Positions 17,173 through 27,341 of a stretch of 64,000 nt of DNA are shown here, in pieces (within the stretch, counting starts at the first letter, position 1; each line of letters opens with the position of its first letter). A program made the translations under genes and the position numbers. A model generated the notes under the pieces. The model made no database searches, was not told the DNA's origin, and saw only the letters and a list, made by a program, of their open reading frames with translations. The stretch covers positions 1 to 64,000 of the forward strand of contig CACLQG010000006.1 of assembly GCA_902609035.1 (NCBI GenBank), given 5' to 3'. Origin of the DNA: an uncultured Bacteroidota bacterium (lineage in GTDB: Bacteria > Bacteroidota > Bacteroidia > Flavobacteriales > Flavobacteriaceae).

Positions 17173-18721
17173 CGTAGTCTTGATTGTAAAATACCCCCGT
17201 ATTATATTTTAATTCTTGAGACTGTTTGATCATCAAATAAGCTACACTTACCATATTTCTCAATTCACAAATACCCAGAGTCAATTTGTTTTTTTGATAT
17301 ATTTCTTGGGTCTCGAGGAAAATTCTTTTTAACTCAAGCTCAGCCTCAATTAACCCCACTGAAGTTTTGAAAATCCCTACTTTATTGGTCATTAGTTTTT
17401 GTAATTGTTTTTTCATTCTTCCTATTGCACTAATTTTTTCATTAGAAATATTATTCTCTCCTAACCATTCTGGGAGGTGAATATAAAATTCTTTAGGAGG
17501 AAGATTGCCTTTCATCTGTTCCAGAGAATCCAATGCAGCTCGATGAGAAAAGACTAGCGACTCCAGCAGTGAATTTGAAGCCAAACGATTCGCTCCATGT
17601 AATCCCGTGAAACTACATTCTCCAATTGCATACAAACCTTTTAGCCTTGTTTCTCCAAAGTAGTTCACGCTGATTCCCCCACAAAAATAGTGAGCGGCTG
17701 GAGTAACTGGAATAGGCTGTTGGGGTGGATTTATACCTGCCTTTTGACAATTTTCTTTAATGGTTGGGAATTGACTTTCAAATTCTTTTTCGCTGATGGC
17801 ACTACAGTCCAAGAGTACAAAATTATCACTGCTTTGATTGATCACCTCTGCAATGATTCGCGCAACAATATCCCTAGGAGCCAACTCCGCCTTGTCATGG
17901 TATTTCGTCATAAAGCGTTTTCCAGATTTGCTCTTCAAGATAGCTCCTTCTCCTCTTAAAGCTTCTGAAATTAAAAAAGTATTCCCATTGACTTTGGGAA
18001 AAAGAGCAGTAGGGTGAAACTGTACGAAAGGAAGTCTTTCCATATAAACTTTTGCTCTGTAAGCTGCTCCCAATCCGTCGCCAGTAGCATTTTTTGGATT
18101 GGTAGTATGAGAGAAAAGTTGTCCTGCACCTCCCGTACTTAAAACAGTGATTTGTGACGAAATTTTTATAATCTCTTGTTCCAAATTGGAAATAACGTAA
18201 GCTCCATAACACCTTTTATAACTTCCTCCAGTGTGATGGTCTGTAATCAAGTCCACAAGAGTGTGGTTTTCCAAAAGGGATATTTTTGTAAAAGTTTTTA
18301 TTTTTTTGATTAGAGATTTCTGAATTTCCAGTCCAGTTTTGTCCTTATTATGGACAATTCTTTTCTCAGAGTGTCCCCCTTCTTTTGTAAGGTGTAATTC
18401 ATTTCTTGTCCTATCGAAATGCGTTCCCCATTCGATTAATTCTTGTAAACGTTCATGTCCTTCTTTGACCACAAATTTTACTACCTCCTCATTGCATTCT
18501 CCAGCCCCTGCGATCAAAGTATCTTCAACATGTTTGTCAAAAGAATCTTTCTTAAAATTGGAAACCACTGCAATTCCTCCTTGTGCATATTTCGTATTAC
18601 TCTCCAATAAATTATTCTTTGAAATAATGGTGATTTCAAGACTTGGGTTTTGTTCAGCCATTTTGATGGCATAGGTCAAACCTGATATACCACTCCCTAT
18701 TACGAGTATATTGGTGTCCAT
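17165..18721 (-). CDS. nadB: L-aspartate oxidase
   Basis: 518 residues. The N-terminal FAD-binding Rossmann motif is LVIGSGISGLTYAIKMA, followed by NTKYAQGGIAVV, the active-site region QFHPTALFP and LISEALRGEGA, AAHYFCGGISVN, and GECSFTGLHGANRLASNSLLE. It oxidises aspartate to iminoaspartate for quinolinate synthesis. It starts 4 bases after nadA ends. Confidence 0.95.
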   Translation of the reverse strand: MDTNILVIGSGISGLTYAIKMAEQNPSLEITIISKNNLLESNTKYAQGGIAVVSNFKKDSFDKHVEDTLIAGAGECNEEVVKFVVKEGHERLQELIEWGTHFDRTRNELHLTKEGGHSEKRIVHNKDKTGLEIQKSLIKKIKTFTKISLLENHTLVDLITDHHTGGSYKRCYGAYVISNLEQEIIKISSQITVLSTGGAGQLFSHTTNPKNATGDGLGAAYRAKVYMERLPFVQFHPTALFPKVNGNTFLISEALRGEGAILKSKSGKRFMTKYHDKAELAPRDIVARIIAEVINQSSDNFVLLDCSAISEKEFESQFPTIKENCQKAGINPPQQPIPVTPAAHYFCGGISVNYFGETRLKGLYAIGECSFTGLHGANRLASNSLLESLVFSHRAALDSLEQMKGNLPPKEFYIHLPEWLGENNISNEKISAIGRMKKQLQKLMTNKVGIFKTSVGLIEAELELKRIFLETQEIYQKNKLTLGICELRNMVSVAYLMIKQSQELKYNTGVFYNQDYVE

Positions 18722-18725
18722 GATT

Positions 18726-19721
18726 TTAACCCAGCTTTAGCATTCTTGTAATAGGGCGTTTGGCTTTTTCCATAAGTTCATCTGAGAGTAGAATCTCAGG
18801 CTTTTCGTATTCCAAACACAAATATAATTTTTCCAGTGTATTAAGTTTCATAAATGCACATTCGCTACAAGCACAAGTTTCATCCTCTACTGGTGCAGGG
18901 ATAAAGGTTTTTTCTGGACATCGTTTTTGCATTTCATGGAGAATTCCTGCTTCGGTCGCCACAATAAAGGTTTGAGAGCTATCCTTCTGTATATAATTAA
19001 GTAAACCCGACGTACTGCCTATATAATCTGCAATTTCCAGTACTTGAGATTCGCTTTCTGGATGGGCGATGAATTTGGCTGTTGGATTTTCCTTTGCCAG
19101 TGTAACAATTCTCTCAAAAGAAAAAGCTTCGTGAACGATACAAGATCCCTCCCATAAAATCATGTCTCTTCCTGTTTTTTTAATCAGGTATTGTCCTAAG
19201 TTTCTATCGGGAGCAAAGATGATTGTCTCCCCCTTTGGTATAGAATCAATTACATTAACGGCATTGCTAGAGGTACAGACTATAGAACTCAATGCTTTGA
19301 TCTCAGCTGAACAATTTATGTAGGTCACCACGTGGGCGCCAGGATATTGGTCAATGAAACTTTTAAATTCTTTTGGTGGACATGAGTCGGCAAGCGAACA
19401 ACCAGCTTTTAAATCTGGTAATATTACTTTTTTGGTAGGATTTACGATTTTGGCCGTCTCAGCCATAAAGTGAACCCCTGCAAAAACGATCATTTCTGCA
19501 TTAACCTTTTCAGCAGCTCGTGCCAAATATAGACTGTCACCCAGATAATCCGCTAACTCTTGAATTTCTGCTTTTTGATAGTAATGTGCCAACAATACCG
19601 ACTTTTTTTCTTTTTTGAGTCGTTTGATTTCTGAAATTAACTCAAGTCCCTCAGGAAGATCAACATCCAAGTATCCTTTTTGGTCCAACATTTTTATTTC
19701 CCCAGCTAAGGAAAGTTCCAT
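18726..19721 (-). CDS. nadA: Quinolinate synthase
   Basis: 331 residues from the ATG at 19721; a TTG at 19757 would add 12 residues and an inner ATG at 19691 is also possible. LLAHYYQKAEIQELADYLGDS is the substrate-binding start of the family. The Cys residues expected to hold the 4Fe-4S cluster lie in KAGCSLADSCPP, YINCSAEIKA and DETCACSECAFMKLNT. It condenses iminoaspartate with dihydroxyacetone phosphate. It is the first gene of the NAD operon; no NadQ or NrtR site was recognised. Confidence 0.93.
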   Translation of the reverse strand: MELSLAGEIKMLDQKGYLDVDLPEGLELISEIKRLKKEKKSVLLAHYYQKAEIQELADYLGDSLYLARAAEKVNAEMIVFAGVHFMAETAKIVNPTKKVILPDLKAGCSLADSCPPKEFKSFIDQYPGAHVVTYINCSAEIKALSSIVCTSSNAVNVIDSIPKGETIIFAPDRNLGQYLIKKTGRDMILWEGSCIVHEAFSFERIVTLAKENPTAKFIAHPESESQVLEIADYIGSTSGLLNYIQKDSSQTFIVATEAGILHEMQKRCPEKTFIPAPVEDETCACSECAFMKLNTLEKLYLCLEYEKPEILLSDELMEKAKRPITRMLKLG

Positions 19722-19779
19722 ATTAAATTGATTTATTGCTAAATTATTAAAAATCAAGGATTATTAGTTCATCCTATGA

Positions 19780-20478
19780 TTATAATACCTCTAGTTTTTC
19801 GATGATTTGATTGGGAGTAAGAGCATCTTCCAACCCATAAGTACCTATAGACGTTCTTCTCAATTGACTCAAGTGAGCCCCAGATCGTAGAGCTTTTCCG
19901 TAATAATGTGCCAATGATCGGATGTAGGTGCCTTTAGAACATTTCACATAAAAATGGATTTGCGGAAGGTCAATCGTGGTTAAATCAAAGTTATAAATAC
20001 AAATCTTTCTCGGGTCAATTTTAGGGCTTTCTCCAGCTCTGGCATATTCATAGAGTGGCTTTCCTTCTTTTTTAATGGCAGAAAAAACAGGAGGGTATTG
20101 TTCGATTTCTCCCTCAAACTGTTTTTTAACCTCGTTTAATTGATTATAAGTAATGTGGTCAATGGGAAATTGATTGTCAAAGGATGTTTCTAAGTCATAG
20201 GAGGGGGTAGTGGCACCTAGGGTGATGGTTCCAGTATAGCTTTTTTCGAGTGCCTGAAACTCGCTAATTTTTTTAGTCATTTTCCCAGTACATATTAGTA
20301 ACAAACCACTGGCGAGAGGGTCTAATGTCCCTGCATGTCCTACCTTTAGTTTTTTAAGATTATACTTTTTTGTTAAAGCCCACCTCACTTTATTGACCAC
20401 CTGAAAAGAAGTCCACTCTAAGGGCTTGTCCAACAACAATAGTTGTCCCTCTATTATAGATTTATATGATAAATTCAT
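19780..20478 (-). CDS. truB: tRNA pseudouridine(55) synthase
   Basis: 232 residues. The catalytic motif HAGTLDPLASGLLLI contains the nucleophilic Asp; LLLDKPLEWTSFQVVNKVR, YPPVFSAIKKEGKPLYEYAR and KCSKGTYIRSLAHYYG follow in the usual order. It makes the T-loop pseudouridine in tRNAs. It starts 1 base downstream of uppP. Confidence 0.95.
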   Translation of the reverse strand: MNLSYKSIIEGQLLLLDKPLEWTSFQVVNKVRWALTKKYNLKKLKVGHAGTLDPLASGLLLICTGKMTKKISEFQALEKSYTGTITLGATTPSYDLETSFDNQFPIDHITYNQLNEVKKQFEGEIEQYPPVFSAIKKEGKPLYEYARAGESPKIDPRKICIYNFDLTTIDLPQIHFYVKCSKGTYIRSLAHYYGKALRSGAHLSQLRRTSIGTYGLEDALTPNQIIEKLEVL

Positions 20479-20479
20479 A

Positions 20480-21268
20480 TTATAAACTCAATAAGATTGC
20501 TAGTACACCTACCAAAATGCAATAAAAGCTAAAGTACTTTAATTGACTTTTTTTCACCAAGGCGACCATCCATCGGCAAGCAAAAACCCCAGTCATGAAT
20601 GCACTTACAAATCCTATCATCAATGGAAAAAGTGTAATGTTTTCATCCGATAAACTTCCATCTGCAATACTTTTGACCATACCTCCCAAAATCAGTGGAA
20701 TGACCATAAGAAACGAAAACCGTGCCGCTTTATCCCGATCTATTTTAAGCAATAACGCGAGTGCTATCGTGGCGCCACTTCTGGAAATTCCAGGTAGAAT
20801 TGCAATGGCCTGGATGATACCAATGTAAAAGGAGTTTTCATAATTAAATTCCTTGTTGTTTTGGCTTACTTTATCTGCAAAATACAATAGAAAGGCAGTA
20901 ATAAAAAGCATTCCGCCTACAAATGCGATTTTACCCTTAAAAAGAGAGGCAATAAAATCTTCAAAAAAAAGTCCAATGATCACAGCTGGGATCATAGATA
21001 GTAGGATTTTTGAACTAAAATCGAAGCTCTCTCCTTTTTTAAATTGTAATAGGTCGGTCAAAATCAATGCAATTTCTTTTCTAAAAACAAAAATCGTACT
21101 GAAAGCAGTTGCAGAGTGGAGGGTGATGGTGATCAAAAGTCCTTGTTGTTGGTCATAATCACTTCCAAAAATTGCTTTTACAATTTCCAAATGGCCACTA
21201 GAAGAAACGGGTAAAAACTCTGTAAGACCTTGAATAATTCCCAAGATCAGTGTTTCTATCGCACTCAT
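20480..21268 (-). CDS. uppP: Undecaprenyl-diphosphatase
   Basis: 262 residues with about eight membrane segments. The two catalytic signatures are GLTEFLPVSSSGHLEI near the N-terminus and PGISRSGATIALALLL. It recycles the lipid carrier for peptidoglycan and other envelope polymers. It overlaps the upstream DUF3098 gene by 4 bases (ATGA). Confidence 0.95.
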   Translation of the reverse strand: MSAIETLILGIIQGLTEFLPVSSSGHLEIVKAIFGSDYDQQQGLLITITLHSATAFSTIFVFRKEIALILTDLLQFKKGESFDFSSKILLSMIPAVIIGLFFEDFIASLFKGKIAFVGGMLFITAFLLYFADKVSQNNKEFNYENSFYIGIIQAIAILPGISRSGATIALALLLKIDRDKAARFSFLMVIPLILGGMVKSIADGSLSDENITLFPLMIGFVSAFMTGVFACRWMVALVKKSQLKYFSFYCILVGVLAILLSL

Positions 21269-21510
21269 TTATTTTTTTTTTGTGACGTTAAGATGGCATA
21301 AATAGCAAGTCCAAAACCCAAGAGAACGATTGTTGGAGCCAATCTGATCCTGCTAAAACTGAAAATCTCATGGTTGAATTCATTGGGATCTTTGCTACCT
21401 CCACCCGACATAATAACAAAACCTGTTGCAATGACAGCCAAGGAGAATAGTAAAAATTTGAAGTTTCGTTTTCCAAACAGGAATTCCTTTTTTTGGCTTT
21501 CTTCACTCAT
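21265..21510 (-). CDS. DUF3098 small membrane protein
   Basis: 81 residues with two membrane helices (FLLFSLAVIATGFVIMSGG and APTIVLLGFGLAIYAIL) joined by a SKDPNEFNHEIFSFSRI loop, the DUF3098 pattern. It is found mainly in Bacteroidota between ftsX and uppP, as here. Function is unknown; a role with FtsX or UppP at the division site is inference. Confidence 0.85.
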   Translation of the reverse strand: MSEESQKKEFLFGKRNFKFLLFSLAVIATGFVIMSGGGSKDPNEFNHEIFSFSRIRLAPTIVLLGFGLAIYAILTSQKKNK

Positions 21511-21519
21511 AATAAGAAT

Positions 21520-22398
21520 TTAATTGACGGCGTCTGTTCTTAGGTTGAGATAACGTTGTGTCGCAAAGAAAGTACTTATAAGTGTGATCCCCAAACCCAA
21601 AACAAATACCCCTGCAAAAACCAAAGCTGTTTCGTAAGGGTTTTCAAAAATCTGTAATTCTGGAAATCTATTTTGTATTTCATAGGTAAATGCAGCCATT
21701 CCTAGCATGGCAATGATCGAACCCAAAATACTCATCAGCAGGTGTGTTTTAATAAAAGGTCCTCGGATGAATTTTTTGGTGGCACCAACCAATTGCATGG
21801 TTTTAATAATCAGTCTTTTGGAGTAGATGGACAGTCTAATGGAACTGTTAATCAATAGTACTGCAACGAATATGAATACAACACTGGCAAGCAGCATCCA
21901 AAATGTAATTTTTTTAATATTTTCATCAAGTAACTCCAAAAGGGGTTTATCATAAACCACTTCATTCACGTATGTATAAAGCTCTATGTCCTTACTCAGC
22001 TTGGAAACCATAGCGGGGTTCAAGAAAGATGCTTTGAAGTAAACATCAACAGAATTGAGAAGGGGGTTGTATCCTAAAAACTCCATAAATTCCTCTCCAA
22101 TTTCATTTGCGTGCCTTTTCGATGCCTCCTCTTTGGACACAAAATTCACCTTTTTGGTAGCTGAATTTAAAGTAAGGGTTTTTTGCAATTGTTTTAATTC
22201 AATCTCTTTGGCGGAATCTTCTATATAAATAGTCATAACGATTTGTTCTTTAAAATGATCCGCTACTTTTTTGGAGTTTATCAACAAAATCGCGAGTATA
22301 CCTGTTAAAAACAAGACTATAGAAATACTTATCACCACCGAAAAATAAGTGGAGACCAATCTACGTCTGTTGAATTTATCCTCAGGCAGTTGTCTCAA
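21520..22398 (-). CDS. ftsX: Cell-division ABC permease FtsX
   Basis: 292 residues. There is an N-terminal cytoplasmic segment, a first membrane helix (SVVISISIVLFLTGILAILLI), an extracellular domain with YVNEVVYDKPLLELLDEN, and three C-terminal helices of the FtsX/MacB-like fold (KTMQLVGATKKFIRGPF lies in the cytoplasmic link). The start is a TTG at 22398; no in-frame ATG fits. It would work with FtsE, not in this window, to control peptidoglycan hydrolases. Confidence 0.9.
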   Translation of the reverse strand: MRQLPEDKFNRRRLVSTYFSVVISISIVLFLTGILAILLINSKKVADHFKEQIVMTIYIEDSAKEIELKQLQKTLTLNSATKKVNFVSKEEASKRHANEIGEEFMEFLGYNPLLNSVDVYFKASFLNPAMVSKLSKDIELYTYVNEVVYDKPLLELLDENIKKITFWMLLASVVFIFVAVLLINSSIRLSIYSKRLIIKTMQLVGATKKFIRGPFIKTHLLMSILGSIIAMLGMAAFTYEIQNRFPELQIFENPYETALVFAGVFVLGLGITLISTFFATQRYLNLRTDAVN

Positions 22399-22515
22399 TT
22401 GAATAATTTATTTCAGTAAAAATAAAAAACCATAAACAAAAAGAACCTTGGTTAATGGAAACTTTTTCCTTTCCTCTAATAAGCGTATTTTTATGCATTC
22501 AAAAAAAAGCCTTAA

Positions 22516-25329
22516 ATGAATTACGATTTTCGGGACATTGAAAAAAAATGGCAGAACATTTGGGCATGCCAAAAAACTTTTAAGGCATTCAATTACAGCG
22601 ACAAACCTAAGTATTATGTGCTGGATATGTTTCCTTATCCCTCTGGTGCGGGCTTGCATGTAGGTCACCCCTTGGGCTATATTGCCAGTGATATCATAGC
22701 CCGTTACAAAAGACATTTGGGTTTTAACGTTCTTCATCCTCAGGGCTACGATTCTTTTGGGTTACCCGCAGAGCAATATGCCATTCGGACAGGACAGCAT
22801 CCCTTGAAAACCACCACTACCAATATCAACAGATATCGAGAACAATTGGATAGAATGGGTTTTTCCTTCGATTGGGATCGTGAGGTGCGCACTTCAGATC
22901 CAACTTATTATCGATGGACCCAATGGATTTTTCTAAAATTATTTGACTCCTATTATGATCTAGAAGCTGACAAGGCACTTCCCGTCAATGAGCTCATTGC
23001 CCGATTTGAAAAGGAAGGGAATTTCAATATCAAGGCGTATTGTGATAAAGATACTCCTCAATTCAATGCCCAAAAGTGGAATGATTACAGCGAGGATGAA
23101 AAACTAAAAATATTACTATTCTATAGACTTACCTATTTGTCTGAAACCAATGTCAATTGGTGTCCTGCTTTGGGTACGGTACTGGCCAATGATGAGATAG
23201 TGAACGGTGTTTCCGAGCGTGGAGGATATCCTGTTACCAAAAAGAAAATGCGACAATGGAGCATGAGGATTGGTGCTTATGCTAACCGACTTCTTTTGGG
23301 ACTAGATGGACTAGATTGGTCAGATTCCATCAAAGAAATGCAGCGTAATTGGATTGGAAAATCCGTAGGGGCAAGTATCTATTTTGATTTGGAAAAGCAC
23401 GATGAAAAACTTGAGGTATTCACTACCCGACCCGATACTATTTTTGGGGTTACATACTTGGCACTTGCCCCCGAGCACGAATTAGTAAAAAAAATCACTA
23501 CTCCCAATCAGCAAAAAGTAGTCTCGGATTACATAGAAAAGGTGGCAGGTAAATCCGAACGTGAACGTCAGTCCGATGTAAAATTCATCAGTGGTGTTTT
23601 CACAGGTGCTTATGCCCTTCACCCCTTTTCAGGTCAAACCATTCCTATATGGATTGGGGAGTATGTATTTGCAGGATATGGAACAGGGGCGGTCATGGCT
23701 GTTCCATGTGGAGACCAAAGAGATTTTGATTTCGCCACACATTTTGATTTGCCGATCACTAATATTTTTGAGGGGGTAGATATCTCAAAGGGAGCCTATG
23801 CTTATAAGGGAAATGTAAAATTGACCCAATCCGATTTTTTAAATGGCCTTGATTTTAAAGTGGCAATGGACAGGGTAATCCATGAATTGGAATCCAGAGC
23901 TTGTGGAAATCGTGCCATCAATTTCAGGTTACGCGATGCTATTTTTAGCCGACAAAGATATTGGGGTGAACCAATTCCGATCTATTTTAAAGGAGAGACA
24001 CCCATTCCCTTGAAGGAGGAACATCTCCCTCTTCAGTTGCCTGATGTAAAAAAATATTTACCAACCGATGACGGTCAACCTCCATTGGGTAACGCCAAGG
24101 TTTGGGCCTGGGACGAAATAAAAGAGGAAATTGTCCCTATTGAATGTATTGATCACAAATCTATCTTTCCACTAGAGCTTAATACCATGCCAGGCTGGGC
24201 GGGAAGCTCTTGGTATTTTAACCGATATATGGATGCTGATAACAACAGTGATTGGGTTGGAACAAAGGCACTAGACTACTGGCGAGAAGTCGATTTTTAT
24301 ATGGGGGGAAGTGAACATGCCACTGGCCATCTTTTATATTCTAGATTCTGGCAAAAATTCCTTTTTGACATAGGATACGCCCCTACTGATGAATATGCCA
24401 AGAAATTAGTCAATCAAGGAATGATTTTAGGTAACTCTGCATTAGTATATCGAAAAAAAGGAACGCAAACCTATCTCTCAAAGGGCTTGATAGCTGATCA
24501 TCAAGTAGAATCCATAAATGTGGATGTAAGTATGGTCAATATTAAAGACGAATTAGATATTCAAGCGATTAAAAATTGGCAAAAAGATTTTCAAGAGGCA
24601 GAATTTATCCTTGAAAATGGGAAATACATTGTAGGCAGGGAAGTAGAAAAAATGTCCAAGTCAAAATACAATGTTGTTAACCCCGATGAAATCTGTGACA
24701 CCTATGGCGGTGATACCCTTAGGATGTATGAAATGTTTTTGGGTCCCATTGAGCAGGACAAGCCCTGGAATACCGCAGGTATTTCTGGGGTACACAACTT
24801 CCTCAAAAAATTCTGGCGATTGTTTTACCAGCGGGATCAGTGGTCAGTCGCAGAAACCACTCCTGATAAAGAAAGTGAAAAAATACTCCATCAGACCATT
24901 AAAAAAATAACGGACGACATTAGTCGTTTGTCTTTCAATACCTGTGTAAGCAACTTTATGATATGCATCAATAAGTTGACTACTTTGAAATGTTCTAATA
25001 AGTCCATTTTGGAACCTCTTTTGATTTTACTATCTCCATTTGCCCCTCATTTTTGTGAGGAATTATGGCAAAAATTAGGTCACACCAAGAGTATTGCGTT
25101 TGAGCCCTTTCCTGCATTTGATACTTCCAAGATAAAAGAGAAAACAAAAGAATATCCAGTTTCTTTCAATGGAAAAATGAGATTTACCCTTGAGTTGTCA
25201 ATAGATATGGGGGTAGAGGCAATTAAAGAGGTCGTATTGCAAGAACAACGTACTCTCGATCAAATCAATGGCGGTACCCCTAAGAAAATTATTGTGGTGC
25301 CAGGGAAGATTATAAATATTGTCATCTGA
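22516..25329 (+). CDS. leuS: Leucine--tRNA ligase
   Basis: 937 residues. PYPSGAGLHVGHPLGY contains the HIGH-type site (HVGH, 48-51), the CP1 editing domain follows, with TTRPDTIFGVTYLALAPEH, and KMSKS is at 712-716. The C-terminal domain is present. The protein is somewhat longer than E. coli LeuRS, as is usual in Flavobacteriia. It is transcribed divergently from ftsX; its TGA overlaps the ATG of the next gene (TGATG). Confidence 0.96.
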   Translation: MNYDFRDIEKKWQNIWACQKTFKAFNYSDKPKYYVLDMFPYPSGAGLHVGHPLGYIASDIIARYKRHLGFNVLHPQGYDSFGLPAEQYAIRTGQHPLKTTTTNINRYREQLDRMGFSFDWDREVRTSDPTYYRWTQWIFLKLFDSYYDLEADKALPVNELIARFEKEGNFNIKAYCDKDTPQFNAQKWNDYSEDEKLKILLFYRLTYLSETNVNWCPALGTVLANDEIVNGVSERGGYPVTKKKMRQWSMRIGAYANRLLLGLDGLDWSDSIKEMQRNWIGKSVGASIYFDLEKHDEKLEVFTTRPDTIFGVTYLALAPEHELVKKITTPNQQKVVSDYIEKVAGKSERERQSDVKFISGVFTGAYALHPFSGQTIPIWIGEYVFAGYGTGAVMAVPCGDQRDFDFATHFDLPITNIFEGVDISKGAYAYKGNVKLTQSDFLNGLDFKVAMDRVIHELESRACGNRAINFRLRDAIFSRQRYWGEPIPIYFKGETPIPLKEEHLPLQLPDVKKYLPTDDGQPPLGNAKVWAWDEIKEEIVPIECIDHKSIFPLELNTMPGWAGSSWYFNRYMDADNNSDWVGTKALDYWREVDFYMGGSEHATGHLLYSRFWQKFLFDIGYAPTDEYAKKLVNQGMILGNSALVYRKKGTQTYLSKGLIADHQVESINVDVSMVNIKDELDIQAIKNWQKDFQEAEFILENGKYIVGREVEKMSKSKYNVVNPDEICDTYGGDTLRMYEMFLGPIEQDKPWNTAGISGVHNFLKKFWRLFYQRDQWSVAETTPDKESEKILHQTIKKITDDISRLSFNTCVSNFMICINKLTTLKCSNKSILEPLLILLSPFAPHFCEELWQKLGHTKSIAFEPFPAFDTSKIKEKTKEYPVSFNGKMRFTLELSIDMGVEAIKEVVLQEQRTLDQINGGTPKKIIVVPGKIINIVI

Positions 25330-25598
25330 TGAGTGACTTAGAAATCGAAATTATTGGATTAATTGCTGCTACTTTTACCACCATGGCTTTTGTCCCTCAG
25401 GTTCTTAAAATTCGTAAAAAACGAGATGCTACTGGAGTTTCCGTCTCCATGTACGTGATCATGTTTATAGGTATTTGTATTTGGCTTGTTTATGGGATTT
25501 TGATAGATAGTATAGCTGTGATTACGGCCAATGTAGTTTCTGGTGTTCTCCAATTATTTATCATCATTTTCTCTTTAATCCACCGCAAAAATAGTTAA
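25329..25598 (+). CDS. SemiSWEET-family sugar transporter
   Basis: 89 residues and three membrane helices, the half-size bacterial SWEET unit. The first helix has the PQ motif (TTMAFVPQVLKIRKKRDATG), and the last two are YVIMFIGICIWLVYGI and VVSGVLQLFIIIFSLI. These dimerise to move mono- or disaccharides. The ATG overlaps the leuS stop by 1 base, so it is co-translated with leuS. Confidence 0.88.
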   Translation: MSDLEIEIIGLIAATFTTMAFVPQVLKIRKKRDATGVSVSMYVIMFIGICIWLVYGILIDSIAVITANVVSGVLQLFIIIFSLIHRKNS

Positions 25599-25610
25599 AA
25601 CTACTAAAAG

Positions 25611-26057
25611 CTATATTTGAATTTGCCTTTTGATTTGTTGATTGAGGGAAATATAAGTTTCTGTTCTGGACACCCCTTCAATAGTCTGAATTTTATGGTT
25701 TAACAGAGTCATCAAGTGTTCGTTGTCTTGGCAGAGGATTTTTATTAAAATACTCCAATTTCCAGTTGTGTAGTGGCACTCAATCACCTCTGGAATTTTT
25801 TTAAGTTGCTGAACCGCTTGAGGGTTTCTAATGGCTTTGTCTAAATAAATTCCAATAAATGCCATCGTTTTATAGCCCATTATTTTTGGATTTAAAATAA
25901 TTTGCGAGCTTGATATCAGTCCTGAACTTTCTAATTTTTTTAAACGCTGGTGAACTGCGGTACCCGATATACCTGCAGTTTTAGCAATTTCATTGATTGA
26001 TTTTCTTGCATCGATCATCAATGATCTAAGGATAATCTTATCCAATCCATCGATCAT
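25611..26057 (-). CDS. Lrp/AsnC-family transcriptional regulator
   Basis: 148 residues from the ATG at 26057. The N-terminal winged helix is LDKIILRSLMIDARKSINEIA, with the recognition helix GISGTAVHQRLKKLESSGLI. The C-terminal RAM/AsnC effector domain follows (MAFIGIYLDKAIRN, VIECHYTTGNWSILIKI). A TTG eight codons upstream is less likely as start. It is divergent from the DUF423 gene across a 133-base gap, which may hold its operator. Confidence 0.9.
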   Translation of the reverse strand: MIDGLDKIILRSLMIDARKSINEIAKTAGISGTAVHQRLKKLESSGLISSSQIILNPKIMGYKTMAFIGIYLDKAIRNPQAVQQLKKIPEVIECHYTTGNWSILIKILCQDNEHLMTLLNHKIQTIEGVSRTETYISLNQQIKRQIQI

Positions 26058-26190
26058 TACTATTTCATTTTTTATTTTCAAAACTTAATTTTTATTAATA
26101 TTTAGAAACTAAGTTAAAAACCCTATTTGTATTAATAAAATTATTGAATTTACAATTGGTAATTTATATATTAAATAATATATTGATAAT

Positions 26191-26565
26191 ATGAGAAAAT
26201 ACATCCTTTTAGGAGGAAGTTTTGCAATGTTAGCCGTTATAATGGGAGCATTTGCCAGTCATGTGCTCAAGGCCCATTTTACAAATGAGGTTTTGCAATC
26301 CTTTCAGACAAGTATTCGTTATATGATGTATCATGGATTAGCCTTATTGATTTTTTCACAAATACCTTTGGCAAGAAATCCTTGGATTTTCAGACTTTTT
26401 TTCTGGGGAGTTGTTCTCTTTTGCGGTAGTATTTTTCTGCTTTGTTTGGGAAAATTTAGTCCATATGATTTTTCATGGATGGGCCCAATTACTCCTATTG
26501 GTGGTGGATTATTGATTATCGGATGGGCCCTGCTTTTGTGGAAAGCCTATCAAAATAATTTTTAA
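26191..26565 (+). CDS. DUF423 membrane protein
   Basis: 124 residues with four membrane segments. The start LLGGSFAMLAVIMGAFASHVLK, the central SIRYMMYHGLALL, and MGPITPIGGGLLIIGWALL form the DUF423 (YgdD/YwdK-like) signature. The role is unknown. It lies divergent to the Lrp-type gene and its stop is 10 bases from the convergent hemD. Confidence 0.88.
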   Translation: MRKYILLGGSFAMLAVIMGAFASHVLKAHFTNEVLQSFQTSIRYMMYHGLALLIFSQIPLARNPWIFRLFFWGVVLFCGSIFLLCLGKFSPYDFSWMGPITPIGGGLLIIGWALLLWKAYQNNF

Positions 26566-26574
26566 AGGTTAGTG

Positions 26575-27318
26575 TTACTTTCCGTTGCTGCTGATGTACT
26601 TTTCTATAGCCATAGTCATGGAGGGAGTATCGGGTGTTGGAGCTTTGATGTCAATTCTCAATTTTGCTTTGTCCGCAGCCAACACAGTTGCATTCCCATA
26701 GGCAGCTATTTTCGTTTCATTTTGCTGGAAATCGGGGAAGTTTTTGAAAAGTGATTGTATTCCAGAGGGACTAAAAAACACCAATACATCGTAGTAAACA
26801 TCTCTCAAGTCAGAAAGGTCACTCATTACTGTTTTATACAATTGCGCTCGAGTCCAGTTTATTCCTATTCCATTTAGGTAATTTGGAATACTAGGTTTGA
26901 GAATATCGGATGTGGGTAATAAAAAAGTTTCTTTTTCAAATTTTTTGAAAAAAGCCTCTAAATTATCGATGGTTTTTTCACCCACATAGATTTTTCGTTT
27001 TCTGTACACCACATACTTTTGAAGGTAGTAAGCAACAGCCTCCGATTGACAGAAATATTTTGTAGAATCTGGAACCTTAAAGCGCATCTCTTCCGTGACT
27101 CTAAAAAAATGATCTACAGCATTTCTACTGGTAAGGATGACGTTATTAAATTCAGAAAAATTAATTCTTTGCAACCTAACTTCCTTGGCAGACAATCCCT
27201 CTACGTGAATAAATGGACGAAAATCAATTTTGAGTCTGTGTTTTTCTTTCAATCGAGAAAAGGGAGACTTGTCACTGGCAGGCTCAGGTTGGGAAACCAA
27301 AATAGTCTTCACTTTCAT
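26575..27318 (-). CDS. hemD: Uroporphyrinogen-III synthase
   Basis: 247 residues. The fold is poorly conserved in sequence, but IDFRPFIHVEGLSAKEVRLQ, NNVILTSRNAVDHFF, KYFCQSEAVAYYLQKYV and VLVFFSPSGIQSLFKNFPDF follow the family pattern of two Rossmann-like halves, as found in Flavobacteriia HemD. It cyclises hydroxymethylbilane with inversion of ring D. It follows a DUF4271 gene 23 bases upstream, the usual arrangement in this class. Confidence 0.88.
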   Translation of the reverse strand: MKVKTILVSQPEPASDKSPFSRLKEKHRLKIDFRPFIHVEGLSAKEVRLQRINFSEFNNVILTSRNAVDHFFRVTEEMRFKVPDSTKYFCQSEAVAYYLQKYVVYRKRKIYVGEKTIDNLEAFFKKFEKETFLLPTSDILKPSIPNYLNGIGINWTRAQLYKTVMSDLSDLRDVYYDVLVFFSPSGIQSLFKNFPDFQQNETKIAAYGNATVLAADKAKLRIDIKAPTPDTPSMTMAIEKYISSNGK

Positions 27319-27341
27319 ATTTGTTCTAATTTTGCTTTTGT